Below, piece by piece: positions 43,443 through 56,000 of a DNA stretch of 64,000 bases; the first letter of the stretch is position 1, and each line of letters starts with the position of its first letter. The position numbers and the translations under genes were made by a program. Below the pieces are notes generated by a model that searched no databases, was not told the DNA's origin, and saw only the letters and a list, made by a program, of their open reading frames with translations. Source of the DNA: Notospermus geniculatus (taxonomy: Eukaryota > Nemertea > Pilidiophora > Heteronemertea > Lineidae); the NCBI GenBank assembly GCA_002633025.1, contig NMRB01000147.1, positions 294,344-358,343 on the forward strand, written 5' to 3'.

Positions 43443-44550
43443 TAAAGTACAAAACCCTTTATTTTTCAACACCAGAAATCCCCTTAAAATGGGCTTCAAA
43501 CCTTCGCATACATCACTGACCCACGACTAACTGGTCACACTCTCAAACTTCTCTCATTCTTCAATGAACTATAAATGGAAACCAGGGAAGCAATGTCAGA
43601 ATTCATAGGTCACTATGAGTATATAGGCCCTTGAGTGAGGTTTACAGTGATTGAGATTCCATATTAAATGTTTACCTTGTCAGATTATATACCCAACAGT
43701 TGGATCTGCAAAATTTGAGTAGACGCACCAAAAACACAGACTAAACTGAAGGAGAACTAGTCGTGCCAGTTAAAAGTGATACAAAGAACTAATTTTGTTG
43801 CTGCAAAATTGGCCATATCAGATTGCAAATTCCTGCAGTTTAGTGAAGTACAGTAGATCGTCAGACAGGCTTCAATACGTGGTTGACCATGTGCTAAATG
43901 ATAACCCACGAGAGCGAAGCCATGGCAGTCATGCAAATATGCATTTTCATGGACTAGATTCCATTGTACATGTAATATATCCAAGATGGCAGTCATCGAC
44001 TGTGCATTTGGAGACTGACTGACACGACCAAATCTGCTTAACCTCAGAATGCTGCGTCAAAAACCGATTCTGGGTATAACTTATTACACCAGAGTGTAAC
44101 TTATTACACCAGACAGGGCCTACTTCTTCAATAAACTTCGATTTGAATACAAATGCATGGTTTCCTATCGTTTCAAGGATTTAGAATAATTCTCCTTCAT
44201 TTTCACTCATCAATTTCCTCTCAGTGCCAACTGCTGATGCCATCCTGTACAGTGTACAGGTACATGAATGTAAAACCCCATCAATGTACATGATCAGTGC
44301 AGACAAGATATTCCCAACTCAAGAAACAGCATATCACATGACTAAAGCAGATTTACATGTAAAATGCACTCGTATATTGCAGATGTGTCTCGTCCATCTG
44401 AAACTGGCACACCGTCATAAAACACAAAGATGTAGACAACTAAACAGCGTGACGAAAAATTTGGTCACTGCCAAACACTGTCACGACTGTCAATTTGCTG
44501 ACTGTTGTGTATAATACGTTGAACTTGCTACAGGTTTCCACACAAAACAA

Positions 44551-44637
44551 GTTTTTCGCAAAGCCCCCGAAATGCAAAGAAGGCACCGAACAAAAGGACA
44601 GATGTTTGCATTGACGTTTCGGGGGCTTTGCGAAAAC
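44551..44637. repeat. 87-bp hairpin element
   Basis: GTTTTTCGCAAAGCCCCCGA on the left is mirrored by TCGGGGGCTTTGCGAAAAC on the right. Frames on both strands run through it and are not genes. Confidence 0.7.
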
Positions 44638-45312
44638 TCGCTCTTGCCAGGCGCACACAGACGAATAGTGCACAGCAGTATTTGGCACAGTGTTATTTGT
44701 GTCATAGTTCATTTAAATAATACCATGCTGAGCGTAACTTACTTCTGTGTGCGCAAAGCTTTATCAGTGTGTTGTTCAAGCCGAACTGTACTCATATTCC
44801 TTATTATGGAACCGTGGCATGAACTCTTCTAAAACCACCCCAAGAGGATAATATTAATCATTAGTGCAGACGTAATGTAACAGCATTCGTTGAGCTAACT
44901 CGTCTCGGTCACCTTCCAACTTCTGAACAAAAATCTATCGGGATTCAATATACCGTAAGGACCTTAATGTAGTCACTAAGAATACTGAGGAACATCACAA
45001 CACCAATGTTGAGCTATGATGGAAATTTATAAAACAAACCTACTTCGCAACATACAAAACTACCGCTCATTCTCAAGACTGGGTAAACCCAGTACACACA
45101 CTGGATGTTCTCCACACAATTCATGAAATTTACGGACACCCAACTGTTCAAATCCGATGTACCAGAATGACCCTGTCATGAATCGATGTATGACTGCTGA
45201 TGAATTTCAAAGTGAAAGATTATGGGATGAAATAATGCGACTGTGTGAACCCTTTTAAAAATGCAAGACTGTGGTATTGAGAACATTCACAGAACGGAAT
45301 TGTGTGGAGAAC

Positions 45313-45318
45313 ATTTAT
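45313..45318 (-). terminator. Poly(A) signal after the distal RAD6 exon
   Basis: AATAAA on the minus strand, about 60 nt after the stop of the distal last exon (45378). Comparable signals after the proximal last exon are far: ATTAAA at about 47225 and AATAAA at 46844-46849. Confidence 0.6.
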
Positions 45319-45377
45319 TGTTAAAAAAATGATTATTCAGCTGGTATCCCATGTATTTTCAGTCCCGATAAAGTCTG

Positions 45378-45506
45378 TCATTTGTTCAGCCAGCTTTCTT
45401 CCACAATAGCCATCACTTTCTTTTCATATTCCCGGCGGTTTTCTTGATAAAGTTGCGCTGCTTGGCTATTAGCAGGGCTGTTGGGGTTAGGTTCATCGAG
45501 AAGCGA
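45378..45506 (-). CDS. UBE2A/UBE2B: RAD6 distal last exon (standard animal C-terminus)
   Basis: Phase-0 exon after TTTCAG, starting [20 protein letters not shown] and ending VEESWLNK then TGA. It encodes residues 111-152 and completes the E2 fold with no tail. It shares 29 of 40 residues with the proximal exon over 111-150. The poly(A) signal lies about 60 nt beyond the stop. Confidence 0.93.
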   Translation of the reverse strand, partial: SLLDEPNPNSPANSQAAQLYQENRREYEKKVMAIVEESWLNK

Positions 45507-48500
45507 CTGAAATTAAACAAGTAGATTCCGATTTTTAGACTGTGAAACTAGACGTCTGGATGTGAAAATTAAAATGGTCAATGGACCATGTGCACTCCTG
45601 GTGTGCACGCCACGTGTTGAAAATGTTGAAGCTGAGCTTCGGTCAACTTGGATTTTTCGACGTCTGATGTCCAAGTTACCGAACAGTGTAAACCAACGCT
45701 GCGCACAACCTAAGACATTTTAACTCTACAAAGGAACAAAATAATTTTGCCAGTTTGCTGAAATCATAAACTCAGTCAAACTGCTACACTACACGTAGCA
45801 AGACTCCTATATTTCTGATTCTGAAGAAAAAATATTTGTCTAAAGACAAAAATACCGCACTTCTTTTGATGGATCAGTGACCAACTGGTGCTTTTTTTTG
45901 CTGAAAGAGAAATCTCACTGAACAGACTTGTTCGGTGTTGAATACATGGGATATCATGGAAGTACGAAAAAGCAAAGAAAGCTCATCAGGATGACTGATG
46001 ATTCCCATATCATTATGAATACATCTGCAGGCCTATCAATTACATGGTGGCTAGGCCATAGAAAGCCTAGCAAATTTAACATCATCGTCATCATACTAAA
46101 ATTTGAGACAAGTTTGTTTGTGTGTTTGTTCACAATTTTCTCCAAGACTAATAATGAACAGATTGCCCCAAAACTTGGTATGCACATGTGTCCTTACAAA
46201 GCCGGAATTTTGATATGATTTATAGTTTTCGAAACATTAGGGTTTTAACAAAAATGAGGCTGTTCATGTCGTGTGACGTCGCCCAGATTTCGCCACATCA
46301 TGCGTGACGTCTGCAACATCATGTGACGAAATGTCATCCCTCAAGCACTCCTATCGCGTCTCGCATGACATGTGTCATACCTTCTGTTTCCCCCACTGAA
46401 CGGGTATTGCCTAGTGCGCCCAAATGAGGAAAGGTCAAAAGTGTGCCCAAATTAGGTTCAGCTGCTCAAAATCAACCTTGTTCCACCTTCCTTAACACAC
46501 TCGCTTACCGGTACATGAACAGAAGTATCCAGGACAACATTAATTAGTACATGTACAAGGAACTTGACTTGGCTCCAGCAGACTTTTAGATTATAAATTT
46601 GGGTAGAAATAGTGCTCAAAGCTAAGGCATTCTCCTAATCTCGAAATCCCACCGGCACGCGGACACATCATAGGTGTACCCATATTAATACAGGGTCAAG
46701 CCAGTTCTATGTAATTGAGAGGCCTGATTCGAGAAATCTTACATGTACATGTAAGTATACAAGCAATTTATGTTCACATGAAGAACTGGGAATAAGACAA
46801 TGTCTTTCAGCTAACATGGCTGAAGAGTTTTTAGCACAGACTTTTTATTGAAAATGCACTGCCCCTGCATTTTACGTACACCAAAAACATGTAAAGCAGA
46901 GTGCCACGCCACGCCCCTTTTCTTCTCTGCCTCCTGAAATTTCCGGCCGATGTACATACAATGTATGTCGACACAAGTCCTGTGCTTGCATTAAGAAGAG
47001 GATTGAGATTCACGTGGCACTTGATGTTATTCACACCTCGACTCGGCGGGGGTAAGACTTCCTTTTAGGGGAGACAATATTACAGTACAATCTTTTTAAT
47101 AGAGGGAAAAGTTACAAGATGTCTTCTCCAACTACCTCAAATAATGCTATGGCACTGACATAAATGTATAAATGGCACAAGGTAGTTTTCGACCATGAAG
47201 ATTTACAAGGGTCGTTATGGCAATTTTAATTTACAGAAGTTCAATGAACACAGTCATGCATGTATGTACTTATTCCACAACGTTTACTAAGAATAGAAAA
47301 TGGCTTGATGTACAATTGCCGTGTGATCTGATTCTTGGTGAAGTTTGCGAGATTCCAAAAAAGACCATCAGGCATTGAGTATACATTACAAACATATAGG
47401 CCTACTCTAAAATTTTTGCCTGGGCTTCCACAGTTTTACAGTATCTTAGAATGCCAATCTGTGTGATTATATACAGTTTCGTAACACTCTATCTAAGTTC
47501 ACATATGCGGTATCATGAAGAGAACAGGTCGTAAGAAATCTTGAAACAATCTTGAGAGAGAGAGGCAGACCCCAGGTGCGGATCCAGAGTGGGGCGCACC
47601 GGGCATGCGCCCCTTTGGCAAACAAATCTGTAAAATCGACCGTGAAATTCTGGAATTGGGCACAAATTTCAATGTTGCTAGCACAGGATGCCCCCTCTTT
47701 TCCCAAATCCTGGATCCGCCCTCCGACGCGGCCTATGTGCACCATGTACTGTTCTAGGTTCTTCATCTAACTCATCTCTACACTGGAGTCACAAAGCAAA
47801 TATCAATCCTGCAATTCCCAAGCAAGGAATAGACCGTGGGAGTCTACCTCTCTCGGGACACCTTGCAGTATCATGCACTGGGCATCATTCCAATTCAGTG
47901 AGACACAAGACCCGGACTTCTTTTTCAGAGTTTCAGATTCAGCACACAAAACCCACACAAACCCTGTTTACTCAAATGATACAGTACGATTAAGCGTCGT
48001 TGTGATACAATGTCCTAGGTATTTAAAACAGTCCTTGCCAGACTGGCATCACTTATCCTCCTCCTCCATGTCCTCATCGCCATCTTCGTCATCATCATCC
48101 AACCAGCTCGCCATGACAATACCCTTCACTTTTTTCTCATATTCACGTTTATTTTCTTTGAATAATCTAGCCGCCTCGCTGTTGGCTGGGCTATTTGGAT
48201 TTGGATCGCTTAGAAGAGACTGGAATGTGAAGAATGGCGGATTACAGGCACTCGAAGTCCTGTCATTGAAAACTTACACGTACATGAACAACCCTAGACA
48301 TTCGAGTCAATTTTCAAATGTCCGACTTGTGCTCTTAGGGATAGTGTTCCCCACTCACCAAATCACCACTAGATAAATTGAAAACGCAGGAGTCAAATGT
48401 TATTTGGCTACATTTCAAAACATAGCTAGTAAAAGTTGANTTACAATGGATGACTCACTTTCAAACTTTCCTTGCACTTAGTCTTTCCAAAGTCAAATAT

Positions 48501-51500
48501 GTAGTACATCTTACATGTAGGATTCACCAGCATATTGGCAAATGTTGGAAGAAAAGTAATATGCTACACTGAGTACTCTACCCTGGCATGGTGTGGTAGG
48601 GAAGTGATCACACCATAGACATCTGGTGCGTATTTGGCACGACATTGCTGTTGGAAGCACTGACCTTGCTGTAAAAAGTTCATGGCCGAAACCGAAAACA
48701 AAAAAGTGCAATAACTCCTGAACTAATGGTCGGATCGTCTCCAAATTTTTATCATAGGTACATATAATTTTAGGGTACATTACAATCTAATGGGGTTAAT
48801 TTGATTTGACCTACTTTTCAAGGTCACAGAGGTCAACGTTTAAAATTTTTCAATGGTACATTTCGTGGCTATTTGACTAGTCTTAACTTGGTGTGATCAT
48901 GTATCTAGGCCTAGGTCCCCCTCTCACCTCTACTTGTTCAGCACATTTCGGTCCGATTCTAAATTTCTACCACAAACAGGGCAACTTCATCAAAATTGGA
49001 ATTCAAAATATGGCTGCCAGTCGTCCATCTTAAAAAATGTACTGTACTTGGCTCGTATCTCATGAACAATACCACCAGAAAGAATGTTCTAACCTGGTAT
49101 GATGTTTCTCTCTAACATTTCGACTTGACACATTTTTATTTTTTTTCCGGTACATTCACCCAGGTGAGCACAAGGTCCATGGACCATTTCATTTATTTTG
49201 AACGTGACTTCTTGTCAGAAACAAATTGAAAGAACAGAACTTACCATGAAAATCACCCAATTTGCTCGTGATTGCTGGTATTTTTATTGAAGGCAATATC
49301 GAACAAGAACGGAACAAACTGATGAACACCAATAATTCCGGGTCGGTTGATACCAGCGAGACAAAACAAATCAAACAACCACTCTTGTTCAAAACCAACT
49401 CATTTAATGGTAACAACGAAGTCAAGAACATCTCCATAAAGCTGTTTGCTCTAGACCACAAGTCATAACTCACCTGTATAGACGTTAATACTGCAGATAC
49501 ATCATATGTAGGACTCCAACGATTCTGAAGTATATCCAGACATATGCCGCCATCTGCATATACTGAAAGATGAGGAATATACAAGTTATAAAAAGAAGAA
49601 TTCCTCAGAGCAAGGGCCAAGGCATATGTAGGACAATACCATACCAAAAACACAGATTACAGAGTTTCTGAGAGGTGCTTGAATAAACCCACACTGTCAC
49701 AGATGACTAACCAGCAGTGAGTGGGATGTGACAGTCTGTTTGATACATTTTTAACATACATACTTACCATTAGGATGATACATTTTCGATACAAACTTAA
49801 CTATTGGAGGTTTATTTGGATATTCTTCCGTGAATTCAAACAATAATCTAAATGTTCCATCTTCAAAAGGTGTATCTTTCGGTCTGGAATAAAAAAATCT
49901 GGACTGTTCAAAATATTCCAACATCAATGTGCAGTACATGTGTATTACATTTATTCTCACATGTACATTTAGTCCCACAACCATGAATCGAAGTCGATTT
50001 ACTTTTAAAATCAATACAACAGTTGCTTTTTTCCATATGTAACTCTGGTATACAGTATCTGGGGGGGGGGAACAAGGAGGTGGGTGGAGGGGGCACTCAT
50101 CTGACACTGCTGATCAATGTCAAACTGATTATCAACAACCAGATGTATATAATAAATGTGAAGTTTCTTACAATACATTTAATCAAAGAACTTATTGAGA
50201 GCAAAACATTTCAAATCTAGGCCACGTACATGTATTAGTAACAACATTCAAAATCATTTACGATGATGTCATAAAGAAGACACTAATGACCAAATCATTG
50301 TCGCCATCATGGCATACATGGCCACTGAGGTCATTATCAATGCCTCATCATACATTCGCAACCGTGATTAGTCAATGACATGTAAAAACCAACCATATAA
50401 AGCAACTCTTTGGATATTGTTCAACTGACTGAAATCAAAGGAATCAATGTAAAATAAATCATGACTTTTTTCGTCCTAAGATTAAGAAATGGATTTCTTA
50501 TGCGGCCAATTCACCTATGCCATGGCAGGACATCATATCAGTGACAGTTGTTTCAGAAATACACAGCTCTCAGGCTAAAGCGGCTCCATCTACAATTGAT
50601 GAACTTACCCAAATATAACAGCATTCCACACCATAATATTACTTTCAGTTGGAGCACCACTGACACCAGAAGGTGGATCTTCTTGAAGCCTACAATAAAT
50701 TATGCAGAGCCTAATAATATCTTATCCTACACGATTATGGACGAGACATTGAAGTCATCTATAATAATAATACCCAGAGCAGAAAAAAATGGTGACTTCT
50801 GAAATTTGACATGAATGATTGAATTGAAGAACGAGCTTCTGATCTGATTGCAGAGAGAAGTCTAGGCCTACCTGTGCTGTATACTGTAGGCCTACGTGTA
50901 GGGCCTAGTTAAAATTAAGAAAAAAGACGATCAAGCGCCTGTTCCCGGGGGAGGGGGGAAATGCACGATTTCCGAAAAGAGGGGCGCACTGTGCTAGATA
51001 GAAACACTGCAGTGAATTTCAATAATGATTTGCTGCAAATTTCAGAATTTCATGGTCAATTTTCGGGCCTACATGTGTACAGATTTGTTGGTCGAAAGGG
51101 AGGGGGCATGCACCATGCCAGGTGCGCCCCCGGATCCGCGCCTGGTTGTTCCTTACATCAGGCCTAGGCCTATATTTCAGTTCGGGAAAAGTCCTTTTTC
51201 GGAAACGGGCTTCCTACATGTCCAAATTCGGAAGCCATGATGGCTTCTGAAATCGGAAGCCTTGCCAAGTTCAACAAAATCAGGATATGAAATTCGAACA
51301 TCGGGAAGTATCTAGGTGGAAGCACTAGTTATCCAGATTTTGACTAGTGCGTTAGGCGATCGTAGGTTGCGTTTGTGAGTAAAAGTGGGATTTGTAGGGC
51401 ACCTCCTGTGTTGTTATTTGTTTGTCCCTCCTTAATTTTCTCCCGCAGCAGATGTTGTTGGATTGAAATCAGGATTTGTGGAATAGGCCTACTGCTGGAA

Positions 51501-52398
51501 TAGCATGGTTTCCGATAAAAGAAACTCGAAGTCCCAGGTGTTGTTGGACCAGCGCTTCCGAAATCGGAAACGTTTCTTAGGCCTACATGTAGGCCTAGGC
51601 CTACTTCGGAATCTGTAAAGCAGGCCTACCCGGCTGTTGTCAAAGTCAAAGATGACCGATTCCGGAACGGCTTCAGAATTTGGACTTGGAGTCTGATCAA
51701 TTAGGAAGCCCAGGGACAGGGCTTCCGAAATCGGAAACGTTTCCGATAAAGGACTTTTCCCGAACGGCCGAACTGACTTCATCATATCATTACCGGCGTC
51801 GTAACCCTCTTGGGTTTTTGCCGGAGGTATGGAGTCCACGACAGGCTACTGTCCACCTGTGTGGGGTCTTTTACTTGCCCTGGCATAGACACTCAGGTAC
51901 AAGGGACCACGGCTTTTAGTCCCATCCAACGGACCCTCAATTTGTTTCACAATTTTGTTTCACAATTATATGCCTTCGCCCGGAGTCGAACTCGCGCCGA
52001 CCCATTGCACAGTTTGGTAGTCAAGCGCGCTACCACTCGACCACGTCCACCGGGCTTAGACTTGACTTGAGCCCTCACTTCACTACAAACACTGTCAACA
52101 GCGTTCAACCCGCAACAACAGACACAATCACAGACTACAGAGCCATCAATATATACAGCATCCTAGCAATGCATTCCAAGAACATGACTGAACTTAGGCC
52201 TACCAACCAGCATACATCATAAGCAGCGCAGACATTTTAATTTTGGATCGGCACGCAGGCCTACCTAGGCTACATCTTACGTACATTTTTATGTACATTG
52301 CGATGTACGCACGCACTATTGATCGATTTTCCAACCAGATTTCCTGGTCCTTACCTTTTAAAATCTCTCATTAAACGTCTTCTGGCTGGTGTTGACAT
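45378..52398 (-). CDS. UBE2A/UBE2B: RAD6-type ubiquitin-conjugating enzyme E2
   Basis: Exons on the minus strand: 52398-52355, 50689-50609, 49883-49768, 49562-49474, then one of two last exons (48219-48049 or 45506-45378). Joins are in frame with GT-AG introns. The protein starts [20 protein letters not shown] and has the E2 fold, HPN at 78-80, the catalytic cysteine at 88 ([12 protein letters not shown]) and Ser120. RAD6 enzymes act with RAD18 on PCNA, with RNF20/40 on histone H2B and with UBR ligases in N-degron turnover, in nucleus and cytosol. With the distal exon the length is 152, as in human UBE2A/B; with the proximal exon it is 166. Exons 1-4 occur once in the window. Intron 1 holds a tRNA-like sequence and a repeat. 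Confidence 0.96.
47577..47722. mobile_element. GGATCC-ended repeat, copy 2 of family
   Basis: Runs from GTGCGGATCCAGAGTGGGG to CTGGATCCGCCCTCC and contains GGGCGCACCGGGCATGCGCC. Related to 1038-1283. Frames on both strands are repeat shadows. It lies in the intron between the two RAD6 last exons. Confidence 0.55.
48049..48219 (-). CDS. UBE2A/UBE2B: RAD6 proximal last exon (acidic-tail isoform)
   Basis: Phase-0 exon after ATTCCAG, starting [20 protein letters not shown] and continuing through SWL at 148-150 into a tail of D, E, G and M ([16 protein letters not shown]), then TGA. It encodes residues 111-166. All core positions of the fold are kept, so it looks functional rather than decayed. 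Budding-yeast Rad6 has an acidic tail at this position while human UBE2A/B do not. Joining to exon 4 is in frame. Confidence 0.92.
   Translation of the reverse strand, partial: SLLSDPNPNSPANSEAARLFKENKREYEKKVKGIVMASWLDDDDEDGDEDMEEEDK
50945..51146. mobile_element. GGATCC-ended repeat, copy 3 of family
   Basis: GGGGGAGGGGGGAAATGCACG to GCGCCCCCGGATCCGCGCC, sharing the inner TGAATTTC/ATTTCATGGTCAATTT region with 47577-47722. Lies in RAD6 intron 1. Confidence 0.5.
51978..52055 (-). tRNA. tRNA-like sequence in RAD6 intron 1
   Basis: Minus strand: GCCCGG at the start pairs with CCGGGC at the end. An A-box match TGGTCGAGTGG and a B-box-like GAGTTCGACTCC are present. The anticodon and T arms pair poorly. 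Best read as a tRNA-derived SINE or pseudogene on the coding strand of RAD6. Confidence 0.4.
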
Positions 52399-53062
52399 AC
52401 TGATCTACCAATTAGCTACTGAAATAGCTTTTTATTTTATGTTTTAAGGCAACAATTGCGGATTTATCAACGATTTAGTTGATGATGTATAGAAAATTCG
52501 GTGCGTAAGTTTGTTGTTCTCCGTGACGTTCTCATCCGGGTATTGTGAAATAAGACGAAGTCATGTGACTCTTTACGTCCACAAGGGGAGCTATTTTTAG
52601 ATGAGCACGTGGATTTCTGTCAACAATGTAAACAATTTCTGCAGCATCAAGACAAAACCCAGGGACGTAGCTAGCTTTTATGGCCTAGGGGGCAACATTG
52701 GTTGAGTCTGGAGGGCGAAGTCACAGGGGAATGTGGGGGTCCTCCCCCAGACAAAAATTGTAATTAAAAATCTACATTCTCTCAGCCCTGCATTTCTTCC
52801 CAAGTGCATCTGACCATAGGCCCATATAGGGCACAGTTTGTGGGGGTTTTCACATAAAATCGGGGTTCAGAAACCGGACCTGCATGACGTGTAGTAGGCT
52901 ACTTTTACTGTGTATAGGCTAGTACATGAGTAGGGGCCTAGTGTGTCCCAGGTTTCTGAGTCACTGAAACCCTGATTTTACGTGACCCCCCCCCCAAACT
53001 GAGCCTCATGGGCCTTTGATCTGACACCACTTAACCGTTTTGGTGACCGAACAATATGGAGT

Positions 53063-53860
53063 GTAGGCCAATCATGTGGTGTTTCGTGGTGTTAACCCCT
53101 CCCACCCAAGGCGAAGGGGCTAATAAGATCTCAGTCATGGCGGATCCAGGAGTTGCCGAACGGCCGGAGGGGGGGCGTGGAATGGGCAAACAAACCCCAT
53201 TCCCTGAGCGCCGAAGGCGCGAAGCCCCGAAAATTTTGGGATAAAAGTGCCGGAACGCGATTTCCTGGCACCTGGGCAAGCCAAATTGAACTTTCTTTTT
53301 ACTGAAAATCAGGGTCTGAATGCTTTCGAAAATTTTTGCTGCTCGGCGGCTGAACGGGGGGGAGGGGGGCAATTCAACAAGGATTGTAGGCCAATCATGT
53401 GGTGTTAACCCCTTCTAACCCAAGACCATTGGGTCTAATAAGATATCTGATCTTGATTCAACAAGGATTGTAGCCCAATCATGTGGTGTAACCCCTTCCC
53501 ACCCAAGACCAAGGGTCTAATAAGGCAACCTTGATTCAACATGGATTTAGGCCAATCATGTGGTGTTAACCCCTTTCCACCCAAGGTTAAGGGGTCTAAT
53601 AAGATGTCATCTCATTGCACCATGGATTGTAGGTCTAGGGCCTATGTGTCATGTGATAATATTAACCACTTCGCACCCAATAAAGGGGTCCAGCTAATAA
53701 GGTACCGTATCTACCTAAATTCACAAAGGAGATGCAATATCAACCCCTTCCCACCCATTGGGTCTGATAAGGCGTCGATCTCGATTCATCAAGGGATTGT
53801 TGGCCTATGATGTGTTAACCCCCTTCCCACCCAATGGTCTGATAAAATATCATCTCAATT
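53063..53860. repeat. Satellite-like tandem array, ~75-bp units
   Basis: At least six degenerate units share GTAGGCCAATCATGTGGTGT, TTAACCCCTTCCCACCCAAG and GGGTCTAATAAGA. The first unit is separated from the rest by a GGATCC-type element at 53138-53375. Open frames here come from the repeat. Confidence 0.75.
53138..53375. mobile_element. GGATCC-ended element inside the satellite
   Basis: Reverse-oriented relative of 1038-1283: ATGGCGGATCCAGGAGTTGC, CCTGAGCGCCGAAGGCGCG, TTGAACTTTCTTTTTACTG, CTCGGCGGCTGAACGGGGGG. The right end lacks the GGATCC terminus, so it is truncated. Confidence 0.65.
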
Positions 53861-54980
53861 TACCAAGGATTATAGGCTTACATGTGACAAACAAAATCTC
53901 AACCTTTGATATATCAAATTTAAAGACCGCCCCTGCCTGTAAGTGGTGGTAAAAAAGGGCTATGTACTGGCACCGATACAAGAGACGTTGATTGAAATGA
54001 AGGGAAAAAGAAGTGTGATTTTAGAACTAGAGGTATCAGAGAAGCCGTAGCAAGTTGCTCTCGGACTAAGAAGGGGTTATATCACATACACTTTTGTTTC
54101 TTGAATTACTTGGCTCCGAGGCCTGGTAGAGTAGGCTACTAGTAGCCTAACTTCCTTCCCTACGTTTATGGCCCTTGGCAAGATACTGGCATCAACAAAT
54201 TTATTCTCCAGGGTCAGCATCATAATGATATTGATACATGTATATCAAATTTTATATTTTGACGTACCGGGAAATCTGGCACAGTTGGCGACTTGAAACT
54301 GGTATATCAAACATCATAACTCATCCATGATGTTGATGCAACCGAAATTTTCATTTTTCACCTTCTCAGTCACATGATATATACCGTATATTTGCTGATG
54401 ACGAGATTTGACATGCAAATTTGAGTTAGTCAGAACCTGGTGATGGTGGAAGCCTAAAACCTTCACCTACACCTAGGTTATCAAGGATGACCTTTCAGAT
54501 TACGCAATACCAAGGTCAAACAGTTCTAAATGCAAATCTGCTCAGAATTTCAGGAGAAAACTAATTAGAAGCCTGCATTAACCATCTCCTATAGGTTTAA
54601 TCAAGGATCCCTGTTCCAGTTACGCAATACTTCTCAAGTTCAGAGGTCAAGGTCACAGTTAACCAAGTAGACTTCTCATAACTTCAACTGGAAATTGGCC
54701 AGTGGTAGATTGGCCACTGTCTTCAGGATTGGAAACCATTGACATCGCTCCGATGTCCATTTCTTTTCCGAACAAATTTGGTGGTACCGGGTAGATCCTT
54801 ATGGAACCAAAAAAACGTTTGTCTCAAGGTCAGAATTGATGGTTTATAGTATTAATGCAAATTCTGACCTCACCTCACCCACTGTTTAGGCCTATATACG
54901 TTATACATCAGTTTTTACGACAAAGAGCCAAATGCAACCAGGCTCAGGACGCATACTTGATGATGACGATGAATGCTTCT

Positions 54981-55278
54981 GGCTGCTTTGCATATTCGAG
55001 TGATATTCTGTCCAGGGACAGAGGATCCACCGGGGTCGATCCATGAATGTTTGCAGGGGGTCTCATTGAGGATACGGTATGGCCATAGGCAGTTTTGAAT
55101 GGAGGGGGTCTTTGGTTGGNCGATGAATGCTTATGTTGTGGCTGCTTTGCATATTCGAGTGATATTCTGTCCAGGGACAGAGGATCCACCGGGGTCGATC
55201 CATGAATGTTTGCAGGGGGTCTCATTGAGGATACGGTATGGCCATAGGCAGTTTTGAATGGAGGGGGTCTTTGGTTGG
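54981..55278. repeat. Identical direct duplication joined at an N
   Basis: 54981-55119 and 55140-55278 appear identical, with the single N at 55120 at the junction. It contains GGATCCACCGGGGTCGATCC. Likely an assembly artefact rather than a biological repeat. Confidence 0.75.
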
Positions 55279-55814
55279 CGAGAGTAGTGGGGGTCCAGAC
55301 TCGCTGTACCTGCACCTGGATGCAGTGCACGATCTCAAAATGGAAGAAACTGACACAAGGAGTGAACGTAAACAAAGTTTAACTTTATTTCACAGCTTGC
55401 TTTGCAAATAAGTTTCAACACGTTATGATTATGTTACCAGTATTACATAACACATCGTGTGTCCAACAAATCAGTTTACAGTTTGTCTCAAAATGTGGAA
55501 GAACTACCGGTACCTACGCAAGTAGGCTATATCTTCGGAATAACTGAAGAAAATTATTTGAACTGTCTGTCTTTAAATCTTATGCAATGTCATGAATATT
55601 AGTGCTTCTTACTTAAATCTGCAATAACTGATGGAATGATACACAGGAAATCAGCAAAGCTAGATATTAGCACAAATAACATATTTTGTGGCAGATGATC
55701 AGTGCAGACTTGCCTGCCCTGGAATAATACTGTCCAGCTAGCATCGTCTTGCACCGATATATTATTCAATCACTATCATGCATATATCAGAACTGCACGA
55801 CCTCATGATGTACT

Positions 55815-56000
55815 ACGTACATGACCTCCAGAAATACATGACCTCTAGAAATATACGACCTCCAGAAATTCATGACCTCCAGAAGTTCATGACCTCGAGA
55901 AATACATGATCTCCAAAAGTACATGATCTCCAGAAATACAGGACCTCTAGAAATGCATGACTCCAGAAATGCATGACCTCCAAAAATAAACGACCTTCAG
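55815..56000. repeat. Minisatellite, ~18-bp ATGACCTCCAGAAATAC units
   Basis: About ten degenerate units of (ACATGACCTCCAGAAAT), varying at C/T and by one-base indels. Confidence 0.85.

Larger units (their letters stand above)
37351..45312. other. Repeat-rich intergenic region
   Basis: No frame here shows a recognisable domain with splice support. Terminal-inverted-repeat elements at 39881-40307, 40952-41156, 42037-43442 and 44551-44637 and a TGTCACA cluster are listed separately. There is a G/A-rich simple run GAGGAAGAGGAGGAGGAGG near 42282 and a poly-C run near 40576. Confidence 0.6.

Noticed and set aside
53541-53810. 89-codon + strand frame (NPFPPKVKGSNKM)
   Set aside because: Made of the ~75-bp satellite units; periodic by construction.
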